From Glandiceps talaboti (lineage: Eukaryota > Hemichordata > Enteropneusta > Spengelidae), in contig NC_135559.1 of NCBI RefSeq assembly GCF_964340395.1, positions 19,233,150 to 19,297,149 of the forward strand: a DNA stretch of 64,000 bases, in the 5' to 3' direction. Shown piece after piece: positions 1 to 10,837 of the stretch (position 1 is its first letter; the number at the start of each line of letters is the position of its first letter). The notes beneath the pieces were generated by a model. That model saw nothing but the letters and a program-made list of their open reading frames with translations. It was not told where the DNA came from and searched no databases. Both the position numbers and the translations under genes were made by a program.

Positions 1-184
1 CCCAGTAGACAAATATACCCCCCAAAATACGACCCACCTTTATTCACCCTGACAGACAAGCGCAAATGAGACTTTTCGTATAGTGTTACGAAACAACTTC
101 AAGCCAGATAGGGGGTGGGGTCACTCAAATTTTGTGGATTTTCGAAGCAATTTCTCCGACTACCCCCCCCCCCCGTCGTAAATA

Positions 185-826
185 ATGACGGATCCCTTAT
201 TTGACAAATTGCAATATCTACCAAATAGAGCAGTGTGTGTTGTTAAAGGTTTGAAGAAATTTGATAGCGTGTCACAATCACTAATTGAGTTGCATCTGCT
301 TCCAGTTAAGACGTGGGTAGAATTCAGTGTCAAATTTACTTGTTTTTAAACTCGTTTTTAAACGGCATGACTCCGGTGTACATTACTGGTATGATTGAGG
401 GAGTTCACAACTTCAATAATAATCTAAGAACAAATAGTGGTCACAGTCTCCTTGGTAAACGATCTTGCAGTAAGTTGAATGACAGGTTTTTTTTGCTGTA
501 TGTACTCCGAGACTATGGAAGTCCATTCCAGAAGAGTTGGAAGTTTTGATGAAGTGGAGTAATTGAAAAGAGGGTTGAAGACGGACCCTTTTAAACTTTC
601 TTACAACTTGTAACAGTTGATTTTCCCCTTGTATGTTTTCTAAACTTTTTTTTTTATTTTTATTTTTAGAAATTTATCTTAATTTACGAATTTAGCCTCG
701 CATGTATTGGTTGTATTATATGATATGTTTTAATGTCTCTTAATTTATTGTGCAGCGCTTTGGAATATTTCTAAAATAGAGGAAGTGCTCTAGAATGAAA
801 TAAATGTTCAATAACGAAATAGTGTA
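185..826 (+). mobile_element. CR1/L2-like LINE 3' fragment, unit A
   Basis: Conceptual translation of 185-338 gives the carboxy end of a CR1/L2-type reverse transcriptase ORF, with the stretches LFDKLQYLPNRAVCVVKGLK and ELHLLPVKTWVEFSV. A frameshift follows, then TPVYITGMIEGV and NLRTNSGHSLLGKRSCSKLN, which match the usual end of this ORF family. A short 3' UTR ends in a GCGCTTTGGA...AAATAAATG type tail. It is a dead fragment. Its missing upstream part may be the piece at the end of the preceding unit (compare 10165-10345). Confidence 0.8.
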
Positions 827-1158
827 AGTAGTAGTCCCAGAAGTCTACAGGTAGGCCATAGAGGTATAGGAATGCCCCCTTATAATTCAATGGGTAGGCT
901 GAGCAGTGAGATGTCTGGGAGAGGTATATTAAGACTAACACACGCATCCATTTGACTGTGATCACTGGTCTCATACGTGGAGTAATTGGATCCAAAGTGT
1001 CAAATCACAAATCAAGAGCAAAGTAGTTTCAATAACCCCTCTCAGACAATCAGAATCTTCAACTACCCGTCGCATATCATTTTGTATGCGTGCCCTCCCC
1101 CTTCATAAAGTCTGATCCAAGCCTAACTCACAGCCTGTCTCGATTTCATTCTATACAC

Positions 1159-1238
1159 ATGTTCAAGAAGGACGCATCACGTTGTGTAGCTTCTTTTCTG
1201 GGTCAAGCTTTGGAGATAAAGCCTTCGTTCACTGACAG
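1159..1238 (+). CDS. Candidate 80-nt leader exon, unit A
   Basis: An ATG opens a frame (MFKKDASRCVASFLGQ...) that runs 26 codons to a consensus splice donor, CAG|GTAATG. About 50 bp upstream lies a TATA-like TCATAAAG. The same 80 nt, ATG and donor are kept in all four units, with only C/Y and K/Q substitutions. A pyrimidine-rich acceptor (CTTATCTTACAG) lies at 5441, close to the zinc-finger gene, so this could be its first exon. Joining the two directly runs into a stop after 19 codons, so the product would be a short upstream ORF or a different splice form. Exon status is inference. Confidence 0.35.
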
Positions 1239-1450
1239 GTAATGTACGTTTAAAAAAAAAAACCCACTTAGTTCTCTTAAACCACAGCCTCCAAGACGCA
1301 CCGCTTGACATATCAAAGTGTCGCGATAGAAATATCAACTCTGCTTGTCAAGAATGACCCATTCGGCGTCATAGTTGTTAATTATAAATTGTTGACATTT
1401 GTTGAACATTTTGTGAGTGATGCTCCGGGGAGTGATGCACAATCTCTTAG

Positions 1451-1622
1451 GCTAATATTGTATTCAAGCATGGTCGTCATACAAAATAAGGACATTATTA
1501 TGTATTTACAAATACACTTCTCGTTTTTAAGTTCAAACACCGGTGACGGTATTTCTGAGTATCGAAAATATTCAATAATGCCTTTATTTGGTATTACAAC
1601 CATCCCTGAATAGAACATTAGC
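1451..1622. mobile_element. 172-bp palindromic (MITE-like) element, unit A
   Basis: The two ends are imperfect inverted repeats of about 46 bp: GCTAATATTGTATTCAAGCA and on, against GCTAATGTTCTATTCAGGGA and on when read from the other strand. They surround a core of about 80 bp. The symmetry creates two look-alike reading frames on opposite strands, both containing MVVIxNKxII, so those ORFs are artefacts. No clear target duplication is visible. Confidence 0.65.
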
Positions 1623-2670
1623 TCACAAGTGACAATGGAATGATGGATGATCAGTCTATCGTTTGGTTTGACTACGGGCGTAATCGAATAACTCTAGATG
1701 TAATGTGAGTATACCATCAGTGGTGATCAATCAACCAACATACAACTGTATGTCAAAACCCATTTACGAGTATAGTCAGATAGTGGCATGGTGACTTTGC
1801 CGACGTAATCAATCTAAACCACACATGTAGTTACATCACTAGCTCGGAGTTAGGGAGTTTACACTACTCAATTATTAGGCCTAAACAAATAATCGTTTGG
1901 ATTGTATGGTTCCGGTACCAGACCCTACCTACATATTCACTACCGACCCTACACATTTTCTTACGTATTTGAGAAAAAATAATTAAATCGCGAAAATTGT
2001 TAAGTGTCGCGAGAAATAGTGGATTCGAAAACTGACAACTATATATAATACAATATAAAACTGTTCTTCCAATCTGTAATGGCTGTACATCTGATAAGAG
2101 GAAATAAATAACACAGAGACCATTTGGAAAATAATGAAGAACCTGAACTAGACACGCACACATGAAACATATCTTCCAACCCCACCTATTCTAAAGTGTA
2201 GCCGGAACACACATTTTTTTATTAGGCCGTATCATTAGAAGTCATCTCCTATGTACAACGTTGTAGTATGAAGGTCGTTGTATTGGCGGAAGTTGTTTGT
2301 CTCAACATGTTTTAGAGTATTGAATTCTTCAATGCCGAGAACATCTGTTATTTTATGTCAATCGGGAATGCCAACAGCATAGCTTTTTGGAAACATTATC
2401 TCATATTAAGACACGTGTTCTAAAACAAGATAAATGATCTGTCAATGAAAATTTAAAGTTAGCCGTTGCTGAGAATCTTGTATCAGCAGAAACGAGTGTC
2501 AGTACATTAAACATGTAGTAGTTACATTAATACATTTTCATTAAATTGCTAAAATACCAAATTTATGAATTGTTTTAGCACAACTATTAAAGTTCAGTAT
2601 TGCTATTCATTTATTTGTGTAGATGAAAGAGAGGAATAATCAGAGACTAACAACTTAGATGAGTTAGCTT

Positions 2671-2831
2671 AGCAGTCAGTCTGTCAGTCTAGTACAGTGC
2701 AAGCATGTCAGTCAGTCAGTCAGTCAGTCAGTCTGTCAGTCTAGTACAGCACAAACATGTCAATCAGTCAGCCAGTCAGTCAGTCTGTCTGTCTGTCAGT
2801 TTAGTACAGCACAAGCATGTTAGTCAGTCAG
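2671..2831. repeat. CAGT minisatellite, unit A
   Basis: Runs of (CAGT)n alternate with the spacer CTAGTACAGCACAAACATGT (or a variant), giving a higher-order unit of roughly 45 to 60 bp. Reading frames rich in SVSQ are a by-product. There is no sign of spacer diversity like that of a CRISPR. Confidence 0.9.
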
Positions 2832-3709
2832 CCCAAAGCGAAAGCTGTTACTCGGTCAACAGTATATATCGAATGGTCTATCCGTTAGTGACTCTGTGGA
2901 ATGTAAGACAGCACAATCAGTGATTCATCCTGTAGTACAATTCATCAGTTAGTGAGTCACCCTGTAGTACAATTCAGCAATGACTAAGACTCTTGTTAAA
3001 GATAATGTCGATATTGCACAATAAAACGAATTGAAATTGGGTTGAATTTCAAACACATTTCATTCTTAGGGACAGAGGTCACCCCTCTCTGCAACTAACC
3101 CCCCCCTCCCGTGACAAGTGAGCCGATTGCTGCCGGCAAGGAAGCTGGCCACCTATCATTACCATTTGCCCTTTTTAAAAACATTTTTTGAACACAACAA
3201 GACCACGTACATTACAACAACTTATATAACAGAGATAGCAACAGTGATATATCAGGAAATGGATACTCATTCTAAGTCCACACCGACATCAGCAATAGTG
3301 AAATGATGATGTAATTTGAAAGTGATGAATTGGCATGTAGCTAAACATTGCCAAAATAATGCAAACTCTACAGTTCTTCTACAATGATATTTGTGCTGTT
3401 CCTCAGATATTCAGAGATAGATACACATGTATACTCATACATATAGACAGACAGACAGACAAAAGTATATAATAACCGTCGTAGAAGATACCAGATGTAA
3501 ACTGAATACCTTAGCACCCGTAAGGGCAAACATTTATATTGTTGTTCCTTCATGCCTTGTAGAAAAGAAAAATTCTGCACAACCAGACATGATATTGTAT
3601 ATCCAAAGTTATTACTACAGCAAAAATAAAATGTAGCTTTGGAACTCCGGCTGACACATTGTATATATCCACTTCTGCAAAAGTTGAGTTTGACATATTT
3701 TTAACTCAC

Positions 3710-3884
3710 CGTATCTTTCACAAGATTGAGTCCACCATTTTAGATGTTGTAAATTGTAAACCTTAATTGACATCTGCTCTTTCTTGCCAGTAAAATCAAT
3801 GTATGGGTTATTTGTAGGAATACTGATTTTACGGCGATGTGATGAAGCATACTTGATCCCCGAAATTTCGGCCAGGTTCTTCAC
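3710..3884 (-). pseudogene. Possible minus-strand exon remnant, unit A
   Basis: The minus strand has an open stretch containing IPTNNPYIDFTGKKEQ and NLQHLKWWTQSCERY, followed directly by a consensus donor (ACG|GTGAGT). Read through the donor, it continues GELKICQTQLLQ. Together with LKWW this faintly resembles SAP-like motifs seen in some transposase or recombinase-linked proteins of invertebrates. It is kept open in all four units, but those are recent copies, so openness is weak evidence. It could be an old exon or a transposon remnant. Confidence 0.28.
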
Positions 3885-4476
3885 TCATAGTGTCCTTAAT
3901 ACAAACTAGAAACTTTACATAAAAAAGATGAATTGCGATGTGCTTTAAATGACCATAGTAAAACAAATTGGCAAAGTCTATGTGTAACGGTCCATTCCAG
4001 AATTTTTGGTACAAAGAGAGGGTAATATTACCAAGAATTGAAGCTGACCTGGTTTGACTAATTATCTTCCCATCCATGCTTTCATGGCAGACAGAAATAC
4101 ACGGGAGTGCAAACATATATCAACATAGTACAAACACTATTTTCAATTTTGATTGAGAATGAAATAGTCGAAGAGATCATATGAATTTATCTCAGTGAAT
4201 TCTCCAACGGAACAGATCTAATTACCAAATAACTTATTGAAAATAAAAGTTACATCAATAATATTTCAGAACAGATGTGCTTTTGTATCATGGATGTATG
4301 TACAACATTATATTGAATTTGATGCATGCATTCTTAATAGGTAGCCTAAGTACTGAAAACCATTAATTACATGCATATAATGTTCACCAAAACCTAATCA
4401 GTTCTAGCCATTACCATAAAGAACATGTGCACGAAATTTCGTTTGCACTGGGCCAGCCATATTTGTAAAAATAGTG

Positions 4477-4508
<32 letters not shown>

Positions 4509-4515
4509 ACACACA
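4477..4515. repeat. CA microsatellite, unit A
   Basis: (CA)n with one interruption. Length differs between units, as expected for slippage. Confidence 0.95.
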
Positions 4516-5629
4516 GTCGTTTTATCCCTAATACATAACCTTTCTTATGACATGTAAAAATGATGTAAAATTGAAAGGAATACATGATATAGAGATTTGT
4601 ATTTGATTGTGCACGTTTTGTTACAATTCATACTGCAGTGTCCCATATCGGTAGCATGTGTACCATATAGGTAGCATTGACAGGAAATAATTTAGTTTGC
4701 GAGGACTGTAAACAATTTCTCAGATTTTGTAGACCAACTCTGTGTGAGAGGAAGGGGTCATATTTGAAAACATAGTCTTTACTCAAGGGTTACTTTGGTT
4801 TTGGTTATGATTTACGGGGGGGGGGGGACACTTTGAGATAGCATGATAATTGTGTGGAGGCACTACATCCTTATTCCCTTTGTTTGAATCTTATTGGCAG
4901 AGCTGAAGGCCATACCCCAAATGACTAAATGGGTACTGTATAAAAATTGCTTTGATGGATGTCAAAATCCTCACTACATTAGGTTATCCCAGATGTCCCA
5001 CACAATTCCACCTTCTCTCCTGTGATAGCAACGCCTAACATTACTGACAATTGACTGATCTTTACATGCTTGTCAGAAGAGCTTTCACTCATTTGTTCCA
5101 CTAGTTTGGATCAATAATAGTGCATGGTGGGATGCCAAACTTATTAAAAAATTCAAAGTTAATAAAATTCATTATCGTAATAAAATGTGATCCTCTTCAT
5201 TTCTTAAGTCCGGCCCTCACCTGAGAACTGGTTTGTAAAATCTAACCCACTCCTAAATCCCCCAGGCTTTGTTCAACTTTTTATTACTGAATGTTCCATT
5301 AACTCTTTTGAGGTCAGGACCTTGCAAAGATTTGCTGTGGCAGGATTATCGTTAAATTACCATTTGTCTTTGTCCTGTTTACCCCTTCCCATGTATATGA
5401 ACTATTACCAAAATTATCATGATTGCTGTCTTATCTTACAGTGATACTACCACTGTGCTATGGATGGATGCAAATTACACCATGCTGTGTCATTTGTAAA
5501 GTAGACAACAGTGAAGAGTTTGGATAACAGAGACAGTAAAGTCTGAGATAGGGATAGAAATCAGGACTAATCACACTTCAGTATCACTGGTCAGCAAATG
5601 TACCTGGAGAGAACATTAAAGATGGATGC

Positions 5630-5977
5630 ATGACCACAACACTATGTATGAAAAATCATTTGCTGTTAAATCGGATCAAACACTGCATACAAGTATGTGG
5701 AATAGAATTAGGACATAAAGAAGGTGTGACCAACTTAAACAGGACTATAAAATGTGACCAACCACATGAATGTTATGTCTGTGGACAGAATTTCAAAGAT
5801 AACAAAAAACTAATTGTCCCCAAGAGACAATTTACAGGAGTAAACCACACACATGTGATGTTTATGGAAAAGTCTACACCCATAAAGGAAAGCCCAACTA
5901 TCATAAGAAATGCGACGGTAAACGACAGTTAAATGTGATATATGTTGAATTAAATACGTTTTGCAATTAAAGGAAGT
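5630..5977 (+). pseudogene. Decayed N-terminal zinc fingers, unit A
   Basis: Upstream of the intact 18-finger ORF lies sequence that keeps the 28-residue finger spacing but has lost zinc ligands and reading frame. HECYVCGQNF retains two Cys. A one-base loss in the linker (GTAAACC for GTAAAACC) shifts the frame and a second indel follows nearer the gene. In unit B the same region can still be read as three faulty fingers plus half of a fourth. I infer that the ancestral protein was longer at its N-terminus. Confidence 0.75.
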
Positions 5978-7504
5978 ATGGCCCGGCATAGACATTGTCA
6001 TAACTATAAATGCGATATCTGTGGAAAATTATTTATTTGGAAATGTCTGCTTGACACCCACAAAAGAATTCATACAGGAGAACGGCCATACAAATGTGAT
6101 GTGTGCGGAAAAGCATTCACTCAGAGAGCACACCTGGTTGTTCATAAAACAATCCACAGTAGCGAACGCCCATACAAATGTGGTATTTGTGAAATGGCTT
6201 TTAAAGTGAAGAGAAAATTGGACATACATAGAGAAATTCATAGTGATGAAAGGAAATATCATTGTGATGTATGTGGAAAAAAATTCCGTCAGAAAGATGT
6301 GCTTTACCTACATAAAAGAATACATACTGGTGAGCGCCCATACAAATGTGATATTTGTGGGAAATTATTTTCTCGGTCAGGCCACTTAATCACTCACAAA
6401 AGAATCCACAGTGGTGAAAAACCATACGCATGTGATGTTTGTGGAAAGTGTTTCAATTGGAGAAATGAATGTAACGCCCATAGCAGAATCCATACTGGAG
6501 AACGACCATTCAAATGTGATGTGTGTGGAAAATCATATATTCGCAAAGGAGAACTGAAAACCCATCGAACAATTCACGCAGACGGACAGCCACATACATG
6601 CAGTGTTTGTGGAAAAGTTTTCAAGCAGAAAGGAGGTTTGACTAAACATAAAATAATCCATACTGGTGAAAAACCATACAAATGTGATGTGTGTGAGAAA
6701 TCATTCCCTCGGAAAAGAGAGTTACTTGACCATGGTAAACGCCACATTGGTGATAAACCATACACATGTGATGTATGTGGAAAAGCATTCTGTTTGAAAA
6801 AATGCCTGAAGCGTCATCGAATACTCCATGAAAACCCACACAAATGTGATACATGTGGAAAATTGTTCACAGGTAGTACATATCTTAACATCCATGAAAG
6901 AATTCATTCTGGTGAAAAGCCATATAAATGTGATGTTTGTGGAAAAACCTTCAGTCAGAAATCAAGTTTGAATGAACATACGAGAATCCATACTGGAGAA
7001 AAACCACACAAATGTAATATATGTGGAAAATCATTCACTCGAAAAAGTGACCTTACAAGCCATGAAACAATCCACACCATTGAAAAGCCATATACATGTG
7101 ATATTTGTGGTAAAGCATTTCATGGAAAAGACAATCTTGCCAAACATACAAAAACGCACTCAGGTGAACGGTCATACAAATGTGATGTGTGTGGAAAATC
7201 ATTCACTTCAAAAAGATCCATTCAAATCCATGAAACACTTCACACTGATGAAAAACCATATGCATGTGGTGTTTGTGAAAAGACTTTTAGTCATAAACAC
7301 TATTTGCGCCAACATAGCAAAATCCATACTGGTGAACGACCTTACAAATGTGATGTGTGTGGAAAATCTTTCACCCAAAGAGGAGGCCTAAAGGACCATA
7401 GCAAACTGCATACTGGTGAAAAGCCCTATCTATGTGACATTTGCGGAAAAGCATTCAATCGAAGAGGAAACATGGCTACCCATAGAAAAAGACATAGTAA
7501 TTGA
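5978..7504 (+). CDS. C2H2 zinc-finger protein, 18 fingers, copy A
   Basis: A 508-residue protein made almost wholly of 18 tandem C2H2 fingers (C-x2-C-x12-H-x3-H), joined mostly by TGE(K/R)PY-type linkers. Such proteins bind DNA in the nucleus. No KRAB, SCAN, BTB or other effector domain is visible. The chosen ATG sits in ARHRH, the His half of a broken finger, so the start is inferred. Finger 10 has a linker shortened by two residues. Fingers 14 and 15 are joined by SGERSY, one residue longer than in the other copies. Base-contact residues of finger 1 (W, C, L, T at -1, 2, 3, 6) and finger 2 (Q, A, H, V) differ from the other copies. The ORF has no introns. A poly(A) signal is not obvious nearby. 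Confidence 0.9.
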   Translation: MARHRHCHNYKCDICGKLFIWKCLLDTHKRIHTGERPYKCDVCGKAFTQRAHLVVHKTIHSSERPYKCGICEMAFKVKRKLDIHREIHSDERKYHCDVCGKKFRQKDVLYLHKRIHTGERPYKCDICGKLFSRSGHLITHKRIHSGEKPYACDVCGKCFNWRNECNAHSRIHTGERPFKCDVCGKSYIRKGELKTHRTIHADGQPHTCSVCGKVFKQKGGLTKHKIIHTGEKPYKCDVCEKSFPRKRELLDHGKRHIGDKPYTCDVCGKAFCLKKCLKRHRILHENPHKCDTCGKLFTGSTYLNIHERIHSGEKPYKCDVCGKTFSQKSSLNEHTRIHTGEKPHKCNICGKSFTRKSDLTSHETIHTIEKPYTCDICGKAFHGKDNLAKHTKTHSGERSYKCDVCGKSFTSKRSIQIHETLHTDEKPYACGVCEKTFSHKHYLRQHSKIHTGERPYKCDVCGKSFTQRGGLKDHSKLHTGEKPYLCDICGKAFNRRGNMATHRKRHSN

Positions 7505-8091
7505 CAATTTGGGAAATGTGAGTGATGCATTTGGAAGACAGGCCTAGAGACACAATCCAACTTGAAACTATTATTTGCCAAGACAGCATTGTTATTGCAT
7601 GATCCTTTTAGCTACCCTGAATTTGAAAATACCCTTAAAATGAATAGGAGAAGGGCTGAGTTAGAAGTAAATATGAAGTGTATATTAAACATGGGTTGAA
7701 CAGAAGTCAACTGTTTTGAACAATGAGTAAATATATGAACAGAATTGCCAATAATAATGGAGCTCAGGACGTTCCACATGTAAGGTTACATTTGTAAGTT
7801 GGCAACCTAGATTGTGTAAAGTGGAGGCTAACTTTGGCATAGCCATTGATGATTGCAATACATGAAGCAGTGAACACATTGTGTGCAAAAGAAATCTTTG
7901 TTGCTGTAAAAGAACATTGCAGCAGTAAGTAGACCTGCTTTGATTAACGGATAGTGACTAATGAAACAGAAAAGTTTCAAAAACATGGAAAATGAGTGGT
8001 ACCTTTGTGTCTACTGTCTTTATGTTGAGATACTACACTATTCTGACCCTCACTTTTGGGTGCCAAAACAGTTTGTGAAAAGTACCCCTAG

Positions 8092-8149
8092 TATCCAAAC
8101 CATTTTAGCACAATTGAACTAGGTTCAGTAGGACTATAGGCATCGAGAA

Positions 8150-8187
<38 letters not shown>

Positions 8188-9060
8188 GACTTAAAGGGAA
8201 AGAAAAGCCAGGCCAATTGGCTTGCTATTTGGTGGGGACATTACTTAGGGTGTCTAGATGGGAAATTGTTCAAATGAAAGCGATCACATCAGAGTTGTGC
8301 TTTGGGTTTCCAAAAACATGATTTGTTGTGTTAAAAGATGGTTTGACTCGGCCCAGAAATGAAATGAAAGGTTTTTGTTTTATTGATGCAATGAAACCAT
8401 TACATCTTTTATGGGTTACTTCACATGCCAATGTCAATGGCATAAAGATTAACATGTGTTTGGGGTAGCTTTGAAAACAGTTTTTAGCACAGTTGAATTA
8501 AATCATAGACAGTGTCTATGATTAAAACGTGTTCATTTAAATGCACTATCCTTACAAAAGTTTGTACAAAGAATAAGAAGTCACACATTTTACGGTGAAA
8601 GAAAAATAGATTCAAATCAAGACTGCCGTAATAATATTATGTTTGGCAGGTTAAATTTCCAGCACAGACTGATTGCCATAATATTTGGTGGGTGTATTAC
8701 CTTAGATGTCTAGTTGCGAAATTGTTTAAATCAAAATGATCTTACCACCAGTGTGTGATTTGGGTCGAAAAAACATTTGGTCTGATATTGGTGGTAACAT
8801 TCTTTGGGGTGTTTAGATTAAGAAATGTTCATGACATGATGATTCCATCAGTGATATGTAATTTAGGGCTAAAATGTGTCTGATTGGTAAAAAATCTTTC
8901 AATCTACTGAGTAGATTGTGCTGAAATTTAATAGGGGTTGTATCTGGGGTGTATGGATGAAGAAATGTTAAGGATATAATCTCTTTAGTGATATGCAAGT
9001 TAGGTGTAAAAATGTGAATTTTGGTAAACACTTATATCTCAAAGAGTACTTGGTCAATGA
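8092..9060. mobile_element. Non-coding interspersed repeat, unit A
   Basis: Begins TTTTAGCACAATTGAACTAG, then (TG)n, then a series of short motifs such as TTTGGTGGGGACATTACTTA, TCTAGATGGGAAATTGTTCA and TATATCTCAAAGAGTACTTG. The same series recurs at 42743-43220 in otherwise unrelated surroundings, which shows that this is a dispersed element. It has no coding capacity. A perfect 11-bp-arm hairpin (AATCATAGACA/TGTCTATGATT) sits at 8501-8523. The stretch 9060-9520 shows nothing recognisable. Confidence 0.65.
8152..8182. repeat. TG microsatellite, unit A
   Basis: A (TG)n tract inside the left part of the non-coding repeat that begins TTTTAGCACAATTGAAC. Confidence 0.95.
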
Positions 9061-9566
9061 GACTGAAACTTGGTAATCAGACTTTGTAATCACACAAGTA
9101 CAGTCAAGGCAGCTTGATACATAGTGATGATCACTGCACTGCAGCCTAACAAATCGAACATTTTACTACGGGTGAACTATTACCACTGGTTCCATCTGCC
9201 CTGGGGTCCTTCAATCTGTAACATTAATATGTCATTACTCTGAAATGCAACATTCCATTTCATTTAAACTTGGCACACAGCAGAATGTCATTTGGGACAT
9301 ATGCACATCATTGTTTTGTAAAATGCAAGTTTTATGAAATAACAACTGTATTTGTGATTGAAAATCAATAGTTATGCCAGAACTCGTCAGTTATTGAAAT
9401 CAACCTTTATTCTTGTATATTGCAGATTTTTTTGTGGCATTGAAATCTGTGCTTATATACAGAACAAGGGAAATACACATGTGACATACATTATTTTGAG
9501 TGCTCGTATCACTTCTTAATGGCATGCATGCATGCACATAGGTACGTATATACATGTATGCATGTG

Positions 9567-9639
9567 TATGTATGTATGTATGTATGTATGTATGTATGTA
9601 TGTATGTATGTATGTATGTATGTATGTATGTATGTATGT
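9567..9639. repeat. TATG microsatellite, unit A
   Basis: (TATG)n that cuts into the 5' side of a LINE fossil. Reading frames of repeated MYVC are artefacts. Confidence 0.95.
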
Positions 9640-10054
9640 TTGATAGAATAGCTGTTACAAAATTAAGGATTTTAAACCATATATTGCCAATTGAAACTGG
9701 CCGTCACAACAACATTGAAAGGAAACAGTGATTATGCACTTTGTGTAGTTCGAGTATTGGAGATGAATTTCACTGTGCATTACTGTGTAAAAATGAAATA
9801 ATGAAGAAGATGAACACTTGGACATTTTATTTAGTTTACAGTCGCAGTTACTTAAATTTGATAATCACTCTATTTAAGGACATTTTTTCATTTGTAGATG
9901 ATATTCTAGCAAGTGTCACAGCTAGATATCTCGGTGATATACTTAATATTTTCAAGCCTATGTAAACATCAGTGTTTCTTTTGGTATATTTCCTTGCCAA
10001 TGTCACTTCCTGTGTACACGGCTTAATAAATAAATAAATAAATAAATAAATACA

Positions 10055-10055
<1 letters not shown>
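9640..10055 (+). mobile_element. LINE ORF2 C-terminal fossil with AATA tail, unit A
   Basis: Translation gives [20 protein letters not shown], a TGA in place of an Arg codon, then LCTLCSSSIGDEFHCALLCK. This is the Cys-x2-Cys...His-x4-Cys end typical of non-LTR retrotransposon ORF2 (TKLRxSNHxLxIETGR ... CxxC ... DExHFLxxC). It ends at a TAA near 9963, then a short UTR with TTTCCTTGCCAATG and an (AATA)n tail at 10023-10051. The fragment is truncated at its 5' end by (TATG)n. Dead copy. Confidence 0.78.
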
Positions 10056-10056
<1 letters not shown>

Positions 10057-10085
<29 letters not shown>

Positions 10086-10156
10086 TGTATGTATGTATGT
10101 ATGTATGTATGTATGTATGTATGTATGTATGTATGTATGTGTGTGTGTGTGTGTGT
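10057..10156. repeat. TATG/TG microsatellite, unit A
   Basis: (TATG)n grading into (TG)n between the LINE tail and the next LINE piece. Confidence 0.95.
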
Positions 10157-10164
10157 TCCCACAG

Positions 10165-10345
10165 GGAGCCCAGGCTCAGCTAGTCGAACTAAATGAACTA
10201 AATAGAAGTAGAACTGAGTTTGTACTCATCGGAACCAGACATCAACTTGCCAAGTTTAGTTTTGACCATATGTCACAGCTGGACATGATAGAATCAAAAT
10301 AGTCGATAATGTTCGAAGCCTTGGTGGTTGGTTAGATTGGTTTGC
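10165..10345 (+). mobile_element. CR1/L2-like reverse transcriptase fragment, unit A
   Basis: Translation in shifting frames gives LNRSRTEFVLIGTRHQLAKF and then VDNVRSLG. This is the K-T-E-x-LLIGTRQQ...SLGVxLD block that lies near the end of the reverse transcriptase domain in CR1/L2-type LINEs. In an intact element this block comes shortly before the piece found at the start of each unit, so the two may be halves of one LINE split by about 1.6 kb of other DNA. Confidence 0.75.
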
Positions 10346-10523
10346 CCCTCCCGTACCCACCCCACTTGGCTCCCTCAAACTTTGATTCAGCAAATACCCA
10401 CTTTTACATATGGTAATACTTTGGGAATAAGCTGCATTCATTGTTACGCCTTCCTCTTGAAATATGCTACGTCCATAATGTTATAAGGAAATTTAAATTC
10501 AAAATAAAAAGTTTGATATTGTT

Positions 10524-10796
10524 TGTATGTATGTATGTAAGTATGTATGTATGTATGTATGTATGTATGTATGTATGTATGTATGTGTGTATATGTGTGT
10601 GTGTGTGTATGCATGCATGCATGCATGCATGCATGCATGAATGTAATGTAATGTAATGTAATGTAATGTAATGTAATGTATGTATGTATGTATGTATGTA
10701 TGTATGTATGTATGTATGTATGTATGTATGTATGTATGTATGTATGTATGTATGTATGTATGTATGTATGTATGTATGTATGTATGTATGTATGTA
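10524..10796. repeat. TATG / ATGC / ATGTA compound microsatellite, unit A
   Basis: A compound tract: (TATG)n, (TG)n, (ATGC)n at 10610-10638, a pentanucleotide (ATGTA)n at 10639-10680, then (TATG)n again. Confidence 0.95.
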
Positions 10797-10837
10797 GCAA
10801 GGGTTGGTTATGAAAACAATTGTGTCAAGGAGGGGGA

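Noticed and set aside
1305-1613. A 102-codon plus-strand frame in units A and C
   Set aside because: It runs through the palindromic element and is broken in B and D by GCCCCGAGGG. The mirrored frame on the other strand shows it is a by-product of the inverted repeat.
1864-2163. A 99-codon minus-strand frame kept open in all four units
   Set aside because: The units are recent copies, so a shared open frame is expected. No family, splice site or codon pattern supports coding.
2671-2831. Regularly spaced repeats resembling a CRISPR array
   Set aside because: The spacers are themselves repeated (TAGTACAGCACAAACAT) and the repeats are simple CAGT. This is a eukaryotic minisatellite.
3118-3306. 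A 62-codon frame shared by units A, C and D
   Set aside because: It starts at GTG, has no ATG near its start, and resembles no family.
6574-6907. Minus-strand frames rich in HICMVFHQ inside the ZNF genes
   Set aside because: They are antisense shadows of the finger-linker coding sequence.
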